Below, in pieces: positions 52,442 through 62,841 of a DNA stretch of 64,000 nt. The notes under the pieces were generated by a model. It was not told the DNA's origin. It did no database searches and was given only the letters and a program-made list of their open reading frames with translations. Source of the DNA: Reinekea forsetii (GTDB taxonomy: Bacteria; Pseudomonadota; Gammaproteobacteria; Pseudomonadales; Natronospirillaceae); the NCBI RefSeq assembly GCF_018860385.1, contig NZ_JAHKPH010000014.1, positions 406,487 to 470,486 on the forward strand. The letters are read 5' to 3'. The translations under genes were made by a program, and so were the position numbers. Numbering within the stretch: the stretch's first letter is position 1; the number at the start of each line of letters is the position of its first letter.

Positions 52442-53263
52442 CTAAAATGGCTTTTCGATCTCGATAGCAACCGGGAGGTGGTCCGATAAGGCGAAATCGA
52501 GTACGGCCATACGTTCAACTTTTAAGTGTTGGCTAATGAGTATTTGGTCAAAACACTTTACCGGACGCCAGCTGGGGTAGGTCGCTCGCGCATGAGCCGA
52601 CTTTAGGTTGCACTCACTAAGAGGGGAGTCATTAAGTATTCTTAAACTGTGCGTATTCATATCACCCATTATAATGGCATGACGATATCGATTAACGAGG
52701 TTTTTAATATAGCGAAGTTGCTTGTTTTGAGCCTCGCGTGTTAACGCTAAATGAACGACCACAATTAATACGGGTTCGATATCGCCAATTTCGAATGCTA
52801 TCGCACCACGACCCTTTAGTCCGGGAAGGGCATGGTTATCGATTCTAATCGGCTGTAAATCACTGATCACGCCATTACTGTGTTGACCCCATTTACCTAA
52901 ATTACGGTTGCGTTGTTGATGCCAAAATTCTTTGTTGGCGGCTTTTGCAAGGTAATGAATTTGATTTATGAATTGCGTTCTGTAACTTCCACCATCGACC
53001 TCTTGAAGTGCTACTAGGTCAAAGTGCTGTATTAATTGAGCAATTTTATCAAGGTTTGTTAAACGGGATTTAGAAGGGAGTATGTGTTGCCATGCCCGAG
53101 TTAAGTAATCTCGGTAGTGGCGAGTTTGAATGCCTACTTGAATGTTATAGGACAATAACTTGAGCGTGTCTTTCTGATGATTCGCTTGATCGTGCAGGTA
53201 GCGTTGCCAAGGCTCCAGTACAACGGGGGTGCACATCTGTTTGTATGACAAGTTGTTTAACAT
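52442..53263 (-). CDS. endonuclease/exonuclease/phosphatase (EEP) family protein
   Basis: A 273-residue EEP-fold hydrolase. Conserved motifs are LLSYNIQVG, LVALQEVDGG (metal-binding Glu), GDMNTHS and the final LSDHLPVAIEIE (Asp-His). The substrate may be a phosphodiester in nucleic acid or lipid. The start is uncertain: ATG 53263 or ATG 53236, neither with a good ribosome site. It lies between the diguanylate cyclase and dsbA, both on the same strand. Confidence 0.85.
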   Translation of the reverse strand: MLNNLSYKQMCTPVVLEPWQRYLHDQANHQKDTLKLLSYNIQVGIQTRHYRDYLTRAWQHILPSKSRLTNLDKIAQLIQHFDLVALQEVDGGSYRTQFINQIHYLAKAANKEFWHQQRNRNLGKWGQHSNGVISDLQPIRIDNHALPGLKGRGAIAFEIGDIEPVLIVVVHLALTREAQNKQLRYIKNLVNRYRHAIIMGDMNTHSLRILNDSPLSECNLKSAHARATYPSWRPVKCFDQILISQHLKVERMAVLDFALSDHLPVAIEIEKPF

Positions 53264-53341
53264 GCTGGCAACGCAATGAAGGTGTTTTTATAGACTAGCA
53301 GATTTTGAAATGAATTCTGTAGAAATTACCGATAAAGAAGT

Positions 53342-53367
53342 CACCCGCACTCTTTTTAGTGCGGGTG
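53342..53367. terminator. hairpin downstream of dsbA
   Basis: CACCCGCACT (53342-53351) pairs perfectly with AGTGCGGGTG (53358-53367). It lies just after the dsbA stop. No clean T-run follows on the minus strand, so termination would be weak or the hairpin may protect the transcript end. Confidence 0.5.
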
Positions 53368-53374
53368 TAACTAT

Positions 53375-54004
53375 TTATTGTGCAGCGTCACGCTCAACAA
53401 GCCACTTTGCAACTTCTAAAGCGACATTATTGCCACCAACCGCGCCAGAGTCTATTAAGTATTTACCATTGGCCATAATTGATGGCGTGCCTTGAATTCC
53501 GCTCTTACCGGTTAACTGAATACTTTGATTCACTTTTCCAGCTACGCCAAATGAATTAGCCATCGCCATATATTGATCTTCTGACACGCCAAAACGAGTA
53601 AAGAACTTCGCGAAAGCTTTATCTGAACGCATGGGTTTACGTGCTACGTGAAACTCATTGTAGATTGCTTGGTGGGCATCGTCATTGATCTTTAGTAGCA
53701 CAGAGGCGTAGTAAGCCTTCACTTCGGCAGATTGACGCTCGTTAAACATGACAGGTACTGGTGAAAATCGAATGTTTTCCGGTAGGCTCTTTTTAAAAGC
53801 TTGAGCGGCGGGTTCTAGATTGAAACAATGAATACAGCCATAACTGAAGAACTCTGTAATCTCTCCAATTTCATCACCACTGTAAGTTGTAGGTAGTGGG
53901 TTGGCTAGAGTTCGATAGTGAACACCTTCTACCCATTTATCTTCAGCGGCGGCGAAAAGTGACACCGCGCATAAGGCCGCTGTAATCATAAGTTTTTTAA
54001 TCAT
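53375..54004 (-). CDS. dsbA: periplasmic thiol:disulfide oxidoreductase DsbA, CIHC active site
   Basis: Introduces disulfides into secreted proteins. The 209-residue protein has a signal peptide (about 1-19, MITAALCAVSLFAAA) and a thioredoxin fold with helical insert. The active site is CIHC in FFSYGCIHCFNLEP, and the cis-Pro loop is GIQGTPSIMANG. DsbA normally has CPHC, so Ile replaces Pro here. GGAG seven bases before the ATG at 54004 sets the start. It lies next to cytochrome c4, as in Pseudomonas. Confidence 0.93.
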   Translation of the reverse strand: MIKKLMITAALCAVSLFAAAEDKWVEGVHYRTLANPLPTTYSGDEIGEITEFFSYGCIHCFNLEPAAQAFKKSLPENIRFSPVPVMFNERQSAEVKAYYASVLLKINDDAHQAIYNEFHVARKPMRSDKAFAKFFTRFGVSEDQYMAMANSFGVAGKVNQSIQLTGKSGIQGTPSIMANGKYLIDSGAVGGNNVALEVAKWLVERDAAQ

Positions 54005-54062
54005 GTTCGTGCTCCAAAAAAAAGAATGTCTTGTCTGCTCTATAGTGCCTTGAGGGCTTAAA

Positions 54063-54100
54063 CAAAAAAAGCGAGTAGAAGTCTCCTTCTGCTCGCTTTT
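54063..54100 (-). terminator. rho-independent terminator after cytochrome c4
   Basis: AAAAGCGAG-AGAAG (54067-54081) pairs with CTTCT-CTCGCTTTT (54086-54100). On the minus strand a T-run follows, so it ends the cytochrome c4 transcript before dsbA. Confidence 0.8.
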
Positions 54101-54142
54101 CAGTATCTTTACTGCGCTTGAATATAAGCTGAACAATAAATC

Positions 54143-54775
54143 TTAATGTAGACCTTGGATATAACTTGCTAAGGCTTCAATTTCGAAATCTTTCAAATTG
54201 AAAGCAATGCTACGCATAATTTTTGCTTCACCATCATTAATGCGGTTATCAGCCGCTGGCGCATCAAAACGATATCCTTTTTGGAATTTCTTCAATTGCG
54301 CGATGGTGTAATCAGCGTGTTGGCCCGATAACGCAGGGAAACCGCCTAATGCAATACCTTCCCCTTTAGGAGAGTGGCAACCTGCACAGGCAGGAACGCC
54401 CGTTTTAGCATTTCCGGCTTTATACAAAGCTTCGCCTAGTTTAACTAGTTCAGGGTCCGCTTGACCTACTTGAGTACTTTGAGCAGCGTAAAAAGCGCTG
54501 ATATCTTCAAGTTGTTGATCAGTGTAGGGTGTTAATAGGCCGGTCATCTCAACAATGACACGATTGCCTTCTTTAATATCCTTTAACTGCTTAACCAAGT
54601 ACTTTTCACCTTGGCCGGCCAATTTAGGAAAAGTAGCGACGGCGCTGTTACCATCGGCACCGTGGCACCCTGCACATACAGCAGTCAGTGCTTTACCATC
54701 TTCTGCATTACCAGCAGCATTGGCGCCAGCGGCCAAACCGGCAATGACTAAAAAGCTTACTAATAGTTTTTTCAT
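54143..54775 (-). CDS. dihaem cytochrome c4
   Basis: A periplasmic electron carrier of 210 residues that can feed cytochrome oxidases. A signal peptide (about 1-20, LLVSFLVIAGLAAGANA) is followed by two haem domains with CAGCHGADGN and CAGCHSPKGEG. The axial Met residues are probably those in VEMTGLLTPYT and KIMRSIAFNL. It lies upstream of dsbA, separated by a terminator, and is divergent from engB. Confidence 0.95.
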   Translation of the reverse strand: MKKLLVSFLVIAGLAAGANAAGNAEDGKALTAVCAGCHGADGNSAVATFPKLAGQGEKYLVKQLKDIKEGNRVIVEMTGLLTPYTDQQLEDISAFYAAQSTQVGQADPELVKLGEALYKAGNAKTGVPACAGCHSPKGEGIALGGFPALSGQHADYTIAQLKKFQKGYRFDAPAADNRINDGEAKIMRSIAFNLKDFEIEALASYIQGLH

Positions 54776-54915
54776 ATCGCATTCCAGGCTAAATTTTTGT
54801 CATTGTTCGCACCAGCACTATCGCTGAGCCATTAATAAAGTGCCGATAGTATATAGAGTAGATCAGAAAACCGCTACAATGCTAATTACATCATCAAACT
54901 TTTAAATGGTTCTAT

Positions 54916-55554
54916 ATGTCTTCAATTAAGTATGACTCCGCCGAATTTATGACCAGCGCAGCAAAATATTCGCAATGCCCAGCCGATATAGGCTCCGAAG
55001 TGGCCTTTGCAGGTCGATCTAATGCCGGTAAAAGTTCTGCTATGAATACAATCACCCGAAACTCAAAGCTCGCGAGAATTTCAAAAACACCGGGACGCAC
55101 TCAATTACTGAATTTTTTTACCTTATCAGGTGGTGAATACCGTTTAGTCGATCTCCCAGGTTATGGCTTTGCCAAAGTTAATAAAAATATGAAAGCCGAT
55201 TGGGAAGAAAATATCGGCGAATATATGGCAGAGCGACTCAGTTTAAAAGGTGTCGTTCTTTTGATGGATATTAGACACCCGTTGACTGAATTCGACCGAA
55301 TGATGATCGACTGGGCTGTAACCGCTGAAATGCCATTGCGCGCAGTGCTTACTAAATCTGACAAATTAAAAAAAGGTCCGGCAAAGAGCACCTACTTAAA
55401 AGTACAAGCTGAGCTGCATTCTAAAGCGCCCTGGTTAAGTGCTCAAATGTTCAGTTCGTTAAAGAAAGAAGGCGTGCCTGAATTAAATCAATGGATCACT
55501 GAACAGTTAACTGACGTAAACAACGAAGAAGAGCCGAACGAAGAATCAGTTTGA
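54916..55554 (+). CDS. engB: ribosome-biogenesis GTPase EngB/YsxC
   Basis: GTPase needed for large ribosomal subunit assembly. The 212-residue protein has G1 [12 protein letters not shown], the switch [12 protein letters not shown]3 [10 protein letters not shown] and G4 TKSDKLKKG. The length is normal. It ends nine bases inside the convergent MaoC-like gene. Upstream, it is divergent from cytochrome c4. Confidence 0.96.
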   Translation: MSSIKYDSAEFMTSAAKYSQCPADIGSEVAFAGRSNAGKSSAMNTITRNSKLARISKTPGRTQLLNFFTLSGGEYRLVDLPGYGFAKVNKNMKADWEENIGEYMAERLSLKGVVLLMDIRHPLTEFDRMMIDWAVTAEMPLRAVLTKSDKLKKGPAKSTYLKVQAELHSKAPWLSAQMFSSLKKEGVPELNQWITEQLTDVNNEEEPNEESV

Positions 55555-56454
55555 GCAAATGTATCGGCCTGATACCAATAAATTGCCTTCATCATCGACC
55601 AGTTCAAAGTGATCTAATGTGCACAGCAGCGTTGGCTTTGACGGTTGGGAAACAGGGCGAATAAAGTTGATATCCATACTGCGTATCGTGCATTTCCAGT
55701 GCTTTCCTAAAGTGGCCACAACGACGTTTAAGGTACATAAGCCTTGTATAAACGATTTTTTATGACCAAACAGGCGAGCGCCAATAGAGGAAATGTGCAT
55801 TGGGTTCAAATCGCCCGATAACTTACCGTATTGCTGGCCCAGTGAGCGACCAATATCTATTTTTAAGCTGTCGGCCATTTTATTATTTAATAAGGTGGCC
55901 TTGGTGTTTCGGCGCTGAGTTTCTTCGCTGCTCAAATTAAGTTGTTTTACGAAATCCTCATCTAAGCCTGCAACGTAGAGTTCATCTTCCAGATGCATAA
56001 TGTCTTGGCCGCGAACATTTTTTACAATTGATAAAAAACGAATCATAACGGCGCGCTTGCTGTGCGGTTTCACGCCCAAATAATGCACATAGGTAGAATA
56101 ATGCTCGCCAACCTGAAAGCCGTCTTTACTCAACATTAGCAGCCGACTGCTTAAGTGCATTATGCGCCCAAAACTGATGCCAATCTCCTTGAGCACTTGC
56201 ATCAAAGCCCAAACACCGGCCGGTGCACTAAACGTAAATGCCTGCGGATAGGGTAAATCATAGCCAGTAAGTTTGAGCCATGCCGCCATCTTTTTTTCTG
56301 TTAAAAACCAGGTGGTTTTCATGGGCGGCAGTTCAGAATTTAAAGAGAGGGTTTCATCTTGAGAGATGCTTTTAAAAACTTTGTAATAAAACTTTGTCGC
56401 ATAGCCAAAGCCAGAAGAGGGCGTTTCAAACCATTTGGATTTTAATTTGGCCAT
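55546..56454 (-). CDS. MaoC-like hotdog-fold protein
   Basis: A 302-residue protein with a MaoC-type hotdog domain in its second half. The segment [20 protein letters not shown] with the Asp and His expected for hydratase activity, then [12 protein letters not shown], is the signature. The first half may be a second, degenerate hotdog. It could act on acyl-CoA thioesters. No signal peptide is visible. No fatty-acid genes lie nearby, so its pathway is unknown. It overlaps the engB end by nine bases. Confidence 0.75.
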   Translation of the reverse strand: MAKLKSKWFETPSSGFGYATKFYYKVFKSISQDETLSLNSELPPMKTTWFLTEKKMAAWLKLTGYDLPYPQAFTFSAPAGVWALMQVLKEIGISFGRIMHLSSRLLMLSKDGFQVGEHYSTYVHYLGVKPHSKRAVMIRFLSIVKNVRGQDIMHLEDELYVAGLDEDFVKQLNLSSEETQRRNTKATLLNNKMADSLKIDIGRSLGQQYGKLSGDLNPMHISSIGARLFGHKKSFIQGLCTLNVVVATLGKHWKCTIRSMDINFIRPVSQPSKPTLLCTLDHFELVDDEGNLLVSGRYICSN

Positions 56455-56592
56455 AAAAAAAGCATCTGATATGGAAGAGAGTGGGTTGCTTATTCAATGA
56501 ATATAGCAGAAAACCACTATAGTAAATTGTCATTACTAATAATTAAACTGGAAACCTGACTAAAAGGCCAATTAAATAATTAACCCTACCTC

Positions 56593-56621
56593 ATGACGAT
56601 TGGCTTACAGGCCGCTATACT
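56593..56621 (+). promoter_or_regulatory. candidate promoter of yheV-purE-purK
   Basis: ATGACG (56593-56598) and TATACT (56616-56621) are 17 bases apart. The -10 element lies within an inverted repeat, CCGC(TATACTA)GCGG. The predicted start is about 20 bases before yheV. The upstream stretch 56455-56592 shows no gene. Confidence 0.4.
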
Positions 56622-56647
56622 AGCGGTCTTTGTCGAGTGCTTCCTTT

Positions 56648-56884
56648 ATGAAAAAACGTTTTATCGCCGGTGTAGTGTGCCCAAAATGTGGTGCTGCCGA
56701 TGCAATGCGTGCAGGTGAAAATGAAGACGGAACGGTCTTAGAGCGCGAATGTGTAGACTGTGGCTTCACCGACAAGCTCAGCACGGGGTTGAATGTACCG
56801 AATGAGCTCACGACTCGGGTGAATGACCCATTAAAACCTTCAACAGAACATGAACCGGTACAAATCGTAAAATTTATTGAATAA
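56648..56884 (+). CDS. yheV: YheV family putative zinc-ribbon protein
   Basis: A 78-residue protein with two CxxC pairs, [13 protein letters not shown] and ECVDCGFTD, which should bind zinc. It matches the YheV family, of unknown function. I chose the ATG at 56648 ([12 protein letters not shown]); an earlier ATG at 56630 adds six residues. It heads a run with purE (14 bases later) and purK. Confidence 0.85.
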   Translation: MKKRFIAGVVCPKCGAADAMRAGENEDGTVLERECVDCGFTDKLSTGLNVPNELTTRVNDPLKPSTEHEPVQIVKFIE

Positions 56885-56897
56885 GGAACGTCCTGCT

Positions 56898-57407
56898 GTG
56901 TCTAGTCATACCAATTCTCCGCTTGTAGGAATCATCATGGGGTCTCAATCTGATTGGGGGACCATGAGTCATGCCTCTGAAACACTCACATCCCTTGGCA
57001 TCAACCATGAATGTAAAGTGGTCTCTGCCCATAGAACGCCTGATTTATTATTTGAATATGCCACAGAAGCCGACACTCGAGGCCTTAAAGTAATCATTGC
57101 CGGAGCCGGCGGTGCAGCCCATTTGCCAGGAATGTGCGCAGCTAAAACACATTTACCCGTTTTAGGGGTGCCGGTGCAAAGCAGTATGCTCAGTGGCGTA
57201 GACTCGCTGCTGAGTATTGTGCAAATGCCGGCCGGCATTCCAACAGGCACCCTAGCTATTGGTAAAGCTGGGGCAATTAACTCAGCTTTAATGGCAGCCA
57301 GTATTCTGTCGTTGAATGACGAATCTATCAAAGCGGCATTACTATCTTATCGGACAAAGCAGACCGACACCGTGTTAGCAAACCCAATTCCAGGTGAGGT
57401 GAAATGA
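56898..57407 (+). CDS. purE: N5-carboxyaminoimidazole ribonucleotide mutase
   Basis: Converts N5-CAIR to CAIR in purine synthesis, working with PurK. The 169-residue protein shows [21 protein letters not shown] and [15 protein letters not shown] with the catalytic His. I chose the GTG at 56898 (nine bases after AAGGAA); no ATG is available in that place. It overlaps purK by four bases. Confidence 0.95.
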   Translation: MSSHTNSPLVGIIMGSQSDWGTMSHASETLTSLGINHECKVVSAHRTPDLLFEYATEADTRGLKVIIAGAGGAAHLPGMCAAKTHLPVLGVPVQSSMLSGVDSLLSIVQMPAGIPTGTLAIGKAGAINSALMAASILSLNDESIKAALLSYRTKQTDTVLANPIPGEVK

Positions 57408-58492
57408 AATTAGCAATCGTAGGCGGAGGACAGCTGGGTCGAATGATGGCTCAAGCTGCACTGCCATTGGGAATAAAGACGGTTCTACTTGATCCATCGG
57501 ATCAAGCCTGTGGAGGTGATTGCGGCGATTTGATCATTGCCGATTACGCTGATGAAAATGCTCTAGACCAACTGACGGATAAAACAGACGCGGTGACGTT
57601 TGAGTTTGAAAATGTCCCTGCCGCTGCATTTGCTAGACTTGAGCGAGCTTTGCCAGCATTTCCGCCAGCGAAAGCGCTCGATACGGCTCGTGATCGTTGG
57701 AATGAAAAATCGTTGTTTCAATCGTTAAACATTGCAACCGCGCCGCTCGCGTTAGTTGATGATCAAGCAAGTTTAGAAGCGGGTTTAGAAAAAGTAGGGT
57801 TGCCTGCCGTGTTGAAAACACGCACCCTTGGCTATGATGGCAAAGGGCAAAAAGTTATTCGCGAGAACAAAGACATCGCCGGTACTTTTACAGAGCTGGG
57901 CTCGGTGCCAATGTTACTGGAAGGGTTTGTAGCATTTGATTACGAGGTGTCTTGTATCAGTGTTCGGTCGAAGCAGGGCGATTGTAAGTTTTACCCGTTA
58001 GTTGAAAATGAACACCGCCAAGGCATATTGCACAAGAGCCAACCATTGATAAACCATCCGTTGCAATCTAAAGCTGAACAGGCCGCACAATCCGTCATGA
58101 ACGCTCTCGATTATGTCGGTGTAATGGCGTTTGAATTTTTTGTAAAAGGTGATGAGCTGATAGCTAATGAAATAGCCCCTAGAGTCCATAACTCTGGACA
58201 CTGGAGCATAGAAGGCTCTGCTTGCAGCCAATTTGAAAATCACGTTCGTGCTGTTATGGGTCTTCCATTAGGTTCTACAGAAACGTTACACCCAATAGCA
58301 ATGCTTAATGTAATCGGTGCACGTCCAGATATCTCGAAACTTTTGTCGGTTCCTGGAGTGCATCTAAACGATTACGGTAAATCAGAACGGCCAGGACGGA
58401 AAATTGCACATATCAATATAAGTGCACCTTCTCAAGCCGAGTTAACGGTTCGTGTTAAAGCCGTTGAAGCATTGTTGGTTAATCAGCTTTAG
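57404..58492 (+). CDS. purK: N5-carboxyaminoimidazole ribonucleotide synthase
   Basis: ATP-dependent carboxylation of AIR to N5-CAIR, the step before PurE. The 362-residue ATP-grasp protein begins [18 protein letters not shown] and has [27 protein letters not shown] and [14 protein letters not shown]. It is coupled to purE by an ATGA overlap. Confidence 0.96.
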   Translation: MKLAIVGGGQLGRMMAQAALPLGIKTVLLDPSDQACGGDCGDLIIADYADENALDQLTDKTDAVTFEFENVPAAAFARLERALPAFPPAKALDTARDRWNEKSLFQSLNIATAPLALVDDQASLEAGLEKVGLPAVLKTRTLGYDGKGQKVIRENKDIAGTFTELGSVPMLLEGFVAFDYEVSCISVRSKQGDCKFYPLVENEHRQGILHKSQPLINHPLQSKAEQAAQSVMNALDYVGVMAFEFFVKGDELIANEIAPRVHNSGHWSIEGSACSQFENHVRAVMGLPLGSTETLHPIAMLNVIGARPDISKLLSVPGVHLNDYGKSERPGRKIAHINISAPSQAELTVRVKAVEALLVNQL

Positions 58493-58529
58493 TCGAATCG
58501 CAGTCATGCTTCTGGCGTGGTATTTAAGG

Positions 58530-59873
58530 TTAATAGACACGCCGGAAGAAAACGGTCAATAACCAAAGTGACCGCACCATAAACATACAATGAAAGCTCA
58601 ACCACAACCCTGTGTTGGACTCGATTAAAAACCAACTGATGCCAAAAAAGCTTAAAAAGCCAAAGACCACGCTGTTACGCATGGCTTTTGATTCTCGTGC
58701 ACCTATGAATATACCGTCTAACCAAAATGCTAATCCACCCGTGATCGGTAGCCACGCAATGAGCCAGATGACTTGATTGGCTTCGATAAGCACATCTGGC
58801 TGGCTATTCAGTAATGCCACAAAATGGCTGCCGAACACACCAAAAAAAGCGCTCATGGTGAGCATAAATCCAACCGTTAAGAAGAATGTGGTTTTAAACA
58901 CTAACCTTTTGAGTGGCTTATTGTTGCGACCAATAGCATGCCCTGTTTGAGCCTCTGCAGCAGCGGCAGTGCCGTCTAAAAAATGCGAAATAAAGTAGAA
59001 AAACTGCAGCAGTAACCCATTGGCTGCAAGCGTAGACGCTCCTAAATCTGCACTAATTCGACTGAACCATAAAAAACTGGTCAGTAAAATAAAGGTACGA
59101 ACAAAGATATGGGAACTGACTTCGAAGATTGGTTTAAAAGCCCGCCATTTAATGCTAAATGAACTAACTTTCTCGTTTTTTAAAGACGTTGACTGAAAAG
59201 TTCGCCACAATCGCCACAATATTAAACTTAGGCCAAGGTACTCACTGATAACTGTACCCCAAGCAATGCCATCAATTGTCATGCCCAGCCCATAAACGAA
59301 CCATAGGTTTAAGCCGATATTTGCCACTTGGCTTACGGCGACTGTTTGTAAGCCAATCTTTGTGTTTTGCATACCAATAAAAAAGCCCAGCAATAAAGAA
59401 TTTAACACTAATGCCGGGACGCCAAACATTCGGATACTTAAATACAGTTGGGCTTGTTCTGCGACGGCCGCTGGCGGGTTTATAAACGTTAGCCCTACTT
59501 TGATAAAAATCGGCGAAAACAAAATGAACGATACGATTAAGAAAAGCGCTAAAGCTATGTAGCGATACAACGTCAGTTTTAACTCGGAGTAATTTTTCTG
59601 GCCAAGGAGTTGCGATGTAAACCCCGATAAACCCATGGCCAGAAAATTAAAACCACCAAATACATAAGCCATGAGTGCCAGGCCCGCAGTTACACCCGCT
59701 AAATAGAGGCTGTTGTCGAGGTGGCCGAGTATCGCCGCATCGGTTAACCCTAATAATGGCATAGACATATTCGCCAATATAACGGGCCACGCTAGCGACC
59801 AGCTTTTAAAAAGTGCTGTTTTTTCCTCTTTTGCAAAAATATTTGCGAAAAAATTAAATATTTTTAATGACAT
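58530..59873 (-). CDS. MATE family exporter, DinF type
   Basis: A 447-residue inner-membrane exporter with about twelve helices. LAWPVILANMSMPLLGLTDAAI is the DinF-subgroup N-terminus, and DGTAAAAEAQTGHAIG is also typical. It differs from the MATE at 3086 and is probably not a recent duplicate. No lexA or SOS-type neighbour is seen. The following intergenic stretch to coxB (59874-60092) holds only a likely promoter. Confidence 0.88.
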   Translation of the reverse strand: MSLKIFNFFANIFAKEEKTALFKSWSLAWPVILANMSMPLLGLTDAAILGHLDNSLYLAGVTAGLALMAYVFGGFNFLAMGLSGFTSQLLGQKNYSELKLTLYRYIALALFLIVSFILFSPIFIKVGLTFINPPAAVAEQAQLYLSIRMFGVPALVLNSLLLGFFIGMQNTKIGLQTVAVSQVANIGLNLWFVYGLGMTIDGIAWGTVISEYLGLSLILWRLWRTFQSTSLKNEKVSSFSIKWRAFKPIFEVSSHIFVRTFILLTSFLWFSRISADLGASTLAANGLLLQFFYFISHFLDGTAAAAEAQTGHAIGRNNKPLKRLVFKTTFFLTVGFMLTMSAFFGVFGSHFVALLNSQPDVLIEANQVIWLIAWLPITGGLAFWLDGIFIGARESKAMRNSVVFGFLSFFGISWFLIESNTGLWLSFHCMFMVRSLWLLTVFFRRVY

Positions 59874-59954
59874 AGATCAACTTTAAGTGACTGATTTATA
59901 TAGATTTTCTCACAAATATTCATCGGCTGATGGTTTTTTGATCTAAAAACCCTC

Positions 59955-59984
59955 TTGGGTGTTTAAATTAACACTGTTTATACT
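59955..59984 (+). promoter_or_regulatory. candidate promoter of the cox operon
   Basis: TTGGGT (59955-59960) and TATACT (59979-59984) are 18 bases apart. They lie about 110 bases upstream of coxB, leaving a long untranslated leader. Confidence 0.42.
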
Positions 59985-60092
59985 AAGGGAGTAAGGATTT
60001 CATCGGTTTCTATAAGGATTCTAAGAAAACTTATTCAATTGAGTTAATTGAATCCTTTGATGACCAAAAATAACAATAAACAGGGGTGAATT

Positions 60093-61232
60093 ATGCCGTT
60101 TAAGCTGCTTGTTAGAACAGTGGCACTACTGGTCTTTGCGTTGAGTTCTCTCGCGCATGCCGACTGGGAATTAAATATGCCACGAGGTGTCACAGACATA
60201 AGTGCGGATGTGTATGGTCTGCACATGCTGACGTTTTGGGTCTGCGTTGTCATTGGCATACTGGTGTTTGGTGTCATGTTCTACGCAATGTTCAAACACA
60301 GAAAATCAAAAGGGGCCGTTGCCTCTAATTTCCATGAAAGTACAAAAGTAGAATTACTTTGGACCATTATTCCAACCATCATCATTGTTGCCATTGGTGT
60401 TCGAGCCTTCTTTACATTGGAAAAAATGTACGATTTTGAAGACTCCTCTATGACGGTAGAAGTTGTTGGTTATCAATGGAAGTGGCGTTATACCTATTTG
60501 GATGAAAACCCAGATGAACAAGTGAGTTTCTTCTCAACGTTAACTACGCCTCAAGATCAGATTAATAACCTACAAGAGAAGTCAGAAAACTACTTACTTG
60601 AAGTTGATGAGCCGTTGGTTTTACCTGTCGGCACGAAAGTTCGCTTTGTGTTGTCGTCTGCTGATGTAATTCACAGCTGGTGGGTACCGCAGTTAGCCGT
60701 TAAGAAAGATGCTATTCCAGGTATTGTGAATGAAAGCTGGACCATTATTAATGAACCAGGCACATACCGTGGTCAGTGTACTGAGCTGTGCGGTAAAGAT
60801 CATGGCTTTATGCCAGTAGTAGTAATTGCAAAGCCTCAAGCTGAATTTGATGAGTGGTTAGCGGGCAAGAAAGAAGAAGCCCGTAAATTGGCTGAGTTAA
60901 CACAAAAAGATTGGACCTTTGATGAACTCATGACCTTGGGTGAATCGGTTTACCAGAAGAACTGTGCCTCTTGTCACCAAGCCAATGGCGAAGGTGTACC
61001 GGGTGTATTCCCTGGCTTAAAAGGAAGCCCAATTGCCACCGGCGCTGTATTTGATCATTTAGATGTAGTGATTAATGGGTCTGCGAAGAACCCAGCCATG
61101 TCAGCCTTTGGTGCACAACTGAGCGAAGTAGATCTAGCTGCGGTTATTACTTACGAGCGAAATGCGTGGGGCAATGACATGGGCGATATGGTTACGCCAG
61201 TAGACGTTCTCAACTTTAATTCGGGTCAATAG
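60093..61232 (+). CDS. coxB: cytochrome c oxidase subunit II with fused cytochrome c
   Basis: Takes electrons from cytochrome c and passes them to subunit I. The 379-residue protein has a signal peptide (ends near residue 24, SSLAHA), two membrane helices (about 45-66 and 84-103), a CuA domain (GQCTELCGKDHGFMP, with Cys, Cys, His, Met ligands), and a C-terminal cytochrome c domain with CASCHQANGEG. This is the caa3-type arrangement. GGGGTG lies four bases before the ATG. Confidence 0.95.
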   Translation: MPFKLLVRTVALLVFALSSLAHADWELNMPRGVTDISADVYGLHMLTFWVCVVIGILVFGVMFYAMFKHRKSKGAVASNFHESTKVELLWTIIPTIIIVAIGVRAFFTLEKMYDFEDSSMTVEVVGYQWKWRYTYLDENPDEQVSFFSTLTTPQDQINNLQEKSENYLLEVDEPLVLPVGTKVRFVLSSADVIHSWWVPQLAVKKDAIPGIVNESWTIINEPGTYRGQCTELCGKDHGFMPVVVIAKPQAEFDEWLAGKKEEARKLAELTQKDWTFDELMTLGESVYQKNCASCHQANGEGVPGVFPGLKGSPIATGAVFDHLDVVINGSAKNPAMSAFGAQLSEVDLAAVITYERNAWGNDMGDMVTPVDVLNFNSGQ

Positions 61233-61242
61233 GAGATTTGTT

Positions 61243-62826
61243 ATGACAGCAGTTACCGATCATCACGATGATCATGAACATCATGGCCCGGCTAAAGGTA
61301 TAGGCCGCTGGTTATATTCTACCAACCACAAAGACATCGGCACACTGTATCTATGGTTCAGTTTTGCCATGTTTATTTTAGGTGGTGCTTTTGCAATGGT
61401 CATCCGTGCTGAATTATTTCAGCCGGGTTTGCAATTAGTTCAACCTGAGTTTTTCAACCAAATGACTACCATGCATGGTTTGGTGATGGTATTTGGTGCA
61501 GTTATGCCAGCGTTTGTGGGTTTAGCCAACTGGATGATTCCACTCATGATTGGTGCGCCAGATATGGCGTTACCACGTATGAATAACTTGAGTTTTTGGA
61601 TTCTTCCTTTTGCGTTTGCCATGTTGGCGAGCACGTTGTTTATGGAAGGCGGCGCACCTAACTTTGGTTGGACCTTTTACGCGCCATTATCGACAACGTA
61701 TGCGCCTCCAAGTGTAACCTTCTTTATTTTTGCGGTTCATATTATGGGTGCGAGCTCAATTATGGGGGCAATTAACGTTGTTGCGACCATTTTGAATATG
61801 CGCGCTCCAGGCATGACTTGGATGAAGATGCCATTATTCGTGTGGACGTGGTTAATCACGGCGTTCTTGTTGATCGCGGTAATGCCAGTGTTGGCTGGCG
61901 TGGTTACGATGATGTTGATGGATATTCACTTCGGCACCTCTTTCTTTAATGCCGCAGGGGGTGGCTCACCGGTATTGTTCCAGCATTTATTCTGGTTCTT
62001 TGGTCACCCAGAAGTGTACATCATGATTTTACCGGCCTTTGGTGTGGTTTCCGCTATTATTCCAACCTTCTCGCGTAAGCCACTATTTGGCTATGCGTCC
62101 ATGGTATACGCCACTGCGTCGATTGCTTTGTTGAGTTTCATTGTTTGGGCTCACCACATGTTTACCGTTGGTATCCCATTTGCCGGTGAATTGTTCTTTA
62201 TGGCCGCCACCATGCTGATCTCGATTCCGACAGGTGTGAAAGTATTTAACTGGGTCACCACTATGTTCCGTGGTTCGATCACATTTGAAACTCCGATGCT
62301 GTTCTCAATCGCCTTCGTGGTGTTGTTTACCATTGGTGGCTTCTCAGGGTTGATGCTTGCGGTGGCTCCTGCAGATTTCCAGTATCACGATACTTACTTT
62401 GTTGTTGCTCACTTCCACTATGTTCTTGTTCCGGGTGCTGTATTCTCAATTATGGCGGCTGCCTATTACTGGTTACCTAAGTGGTCAGGCAAAATGTACA
62501 ACGAGACATTAGGTAAGGTTCACTTTTGGTTGAGTTTTGTGGGCGTTAACTTAACGTTCTTCCCACAACACTTTATTGGCTTGGCCGGCATGCCACGTCG
62601 AATTCCGGACTATGCCGTGCAATTTGCCGATTTCAACATGGTGTCGAGTGTGGGTGCGTTCTTGTTTGGTGCGAGCCAGATCTTATTCCTGTACATCGTG
62701 ATCAATACGATTATGGCAGGTAAGAAAGCACCAGCTAAACCTTGGGAAGGTGCGGAAGGGCTTGAGTGGACTGTACCATCTCCAGCGCCGTTCCATACTT
62801 TTTCTACGCCTCCTAAAGTAGATTAA
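61243..62826 (+). CDS. coxA: cytochrome c oxidase subunit I
   Basis: Catalytic subunit of aa3/caa3-type oxidase; reduces oxygen and pumps protons. The 527-residue protein has twelve membrane helices and the metal ligands in WFFGHPEVYIMILPAFG, WAHHMFTVG and VVAHFHYVLVPGAVF. The N-terminus is rich in His and Asp (DHHDDHEHHG). It follows coxB by ten bases. Confidence 0.97.
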   Translation: MTAVTDHHDDHEHHGPAKGIGRWLYSTNHKDIGTLYLWFSFAMFILGGAFAMVIRAELFQPGLQLVQPEFFNQMTTMHGLVMVFGAVMPAFVGLANWMIPLMIGAPDMALPRMNNLSFWILPFAFAMLASTLFMEGGAPNFGWTFYAPLSTTYAPPSVTFFIFAVHIMGASSIMGAINVVATILNMRAPGMTWMKMPLFVWTWLITAFLLIAVMPVLAGVVTMMLMDIHFGTSFFNAAGGGSPVLFQHLFWFFGHPEVYIMILPAFGVVSAIIPTFSRKPLFGYASMVYATASIALLSFIVWAHHMFTVGIPFAGELFFMAATMLISIPTGVKVFNWVTTMFRGSITFETPMLFSIAFVVLFTIGGFSGLMLAVAPADFQYHDTYFVVAHFHYVLVPGAVFSIMAAAYYWLPKWSGKMYNETLGKVHFWLSFVGVNLTFFPQHFIGLAGMPRRIPDYAVQFADFNMVSSVGAFLFGASQILFLYIVINTIMAGKKAPAKPWEGAEGLEWTVPSPAPFHTFSTPPKVD

Positions 62827-62841
62827 GAAGACGTTATTGCT

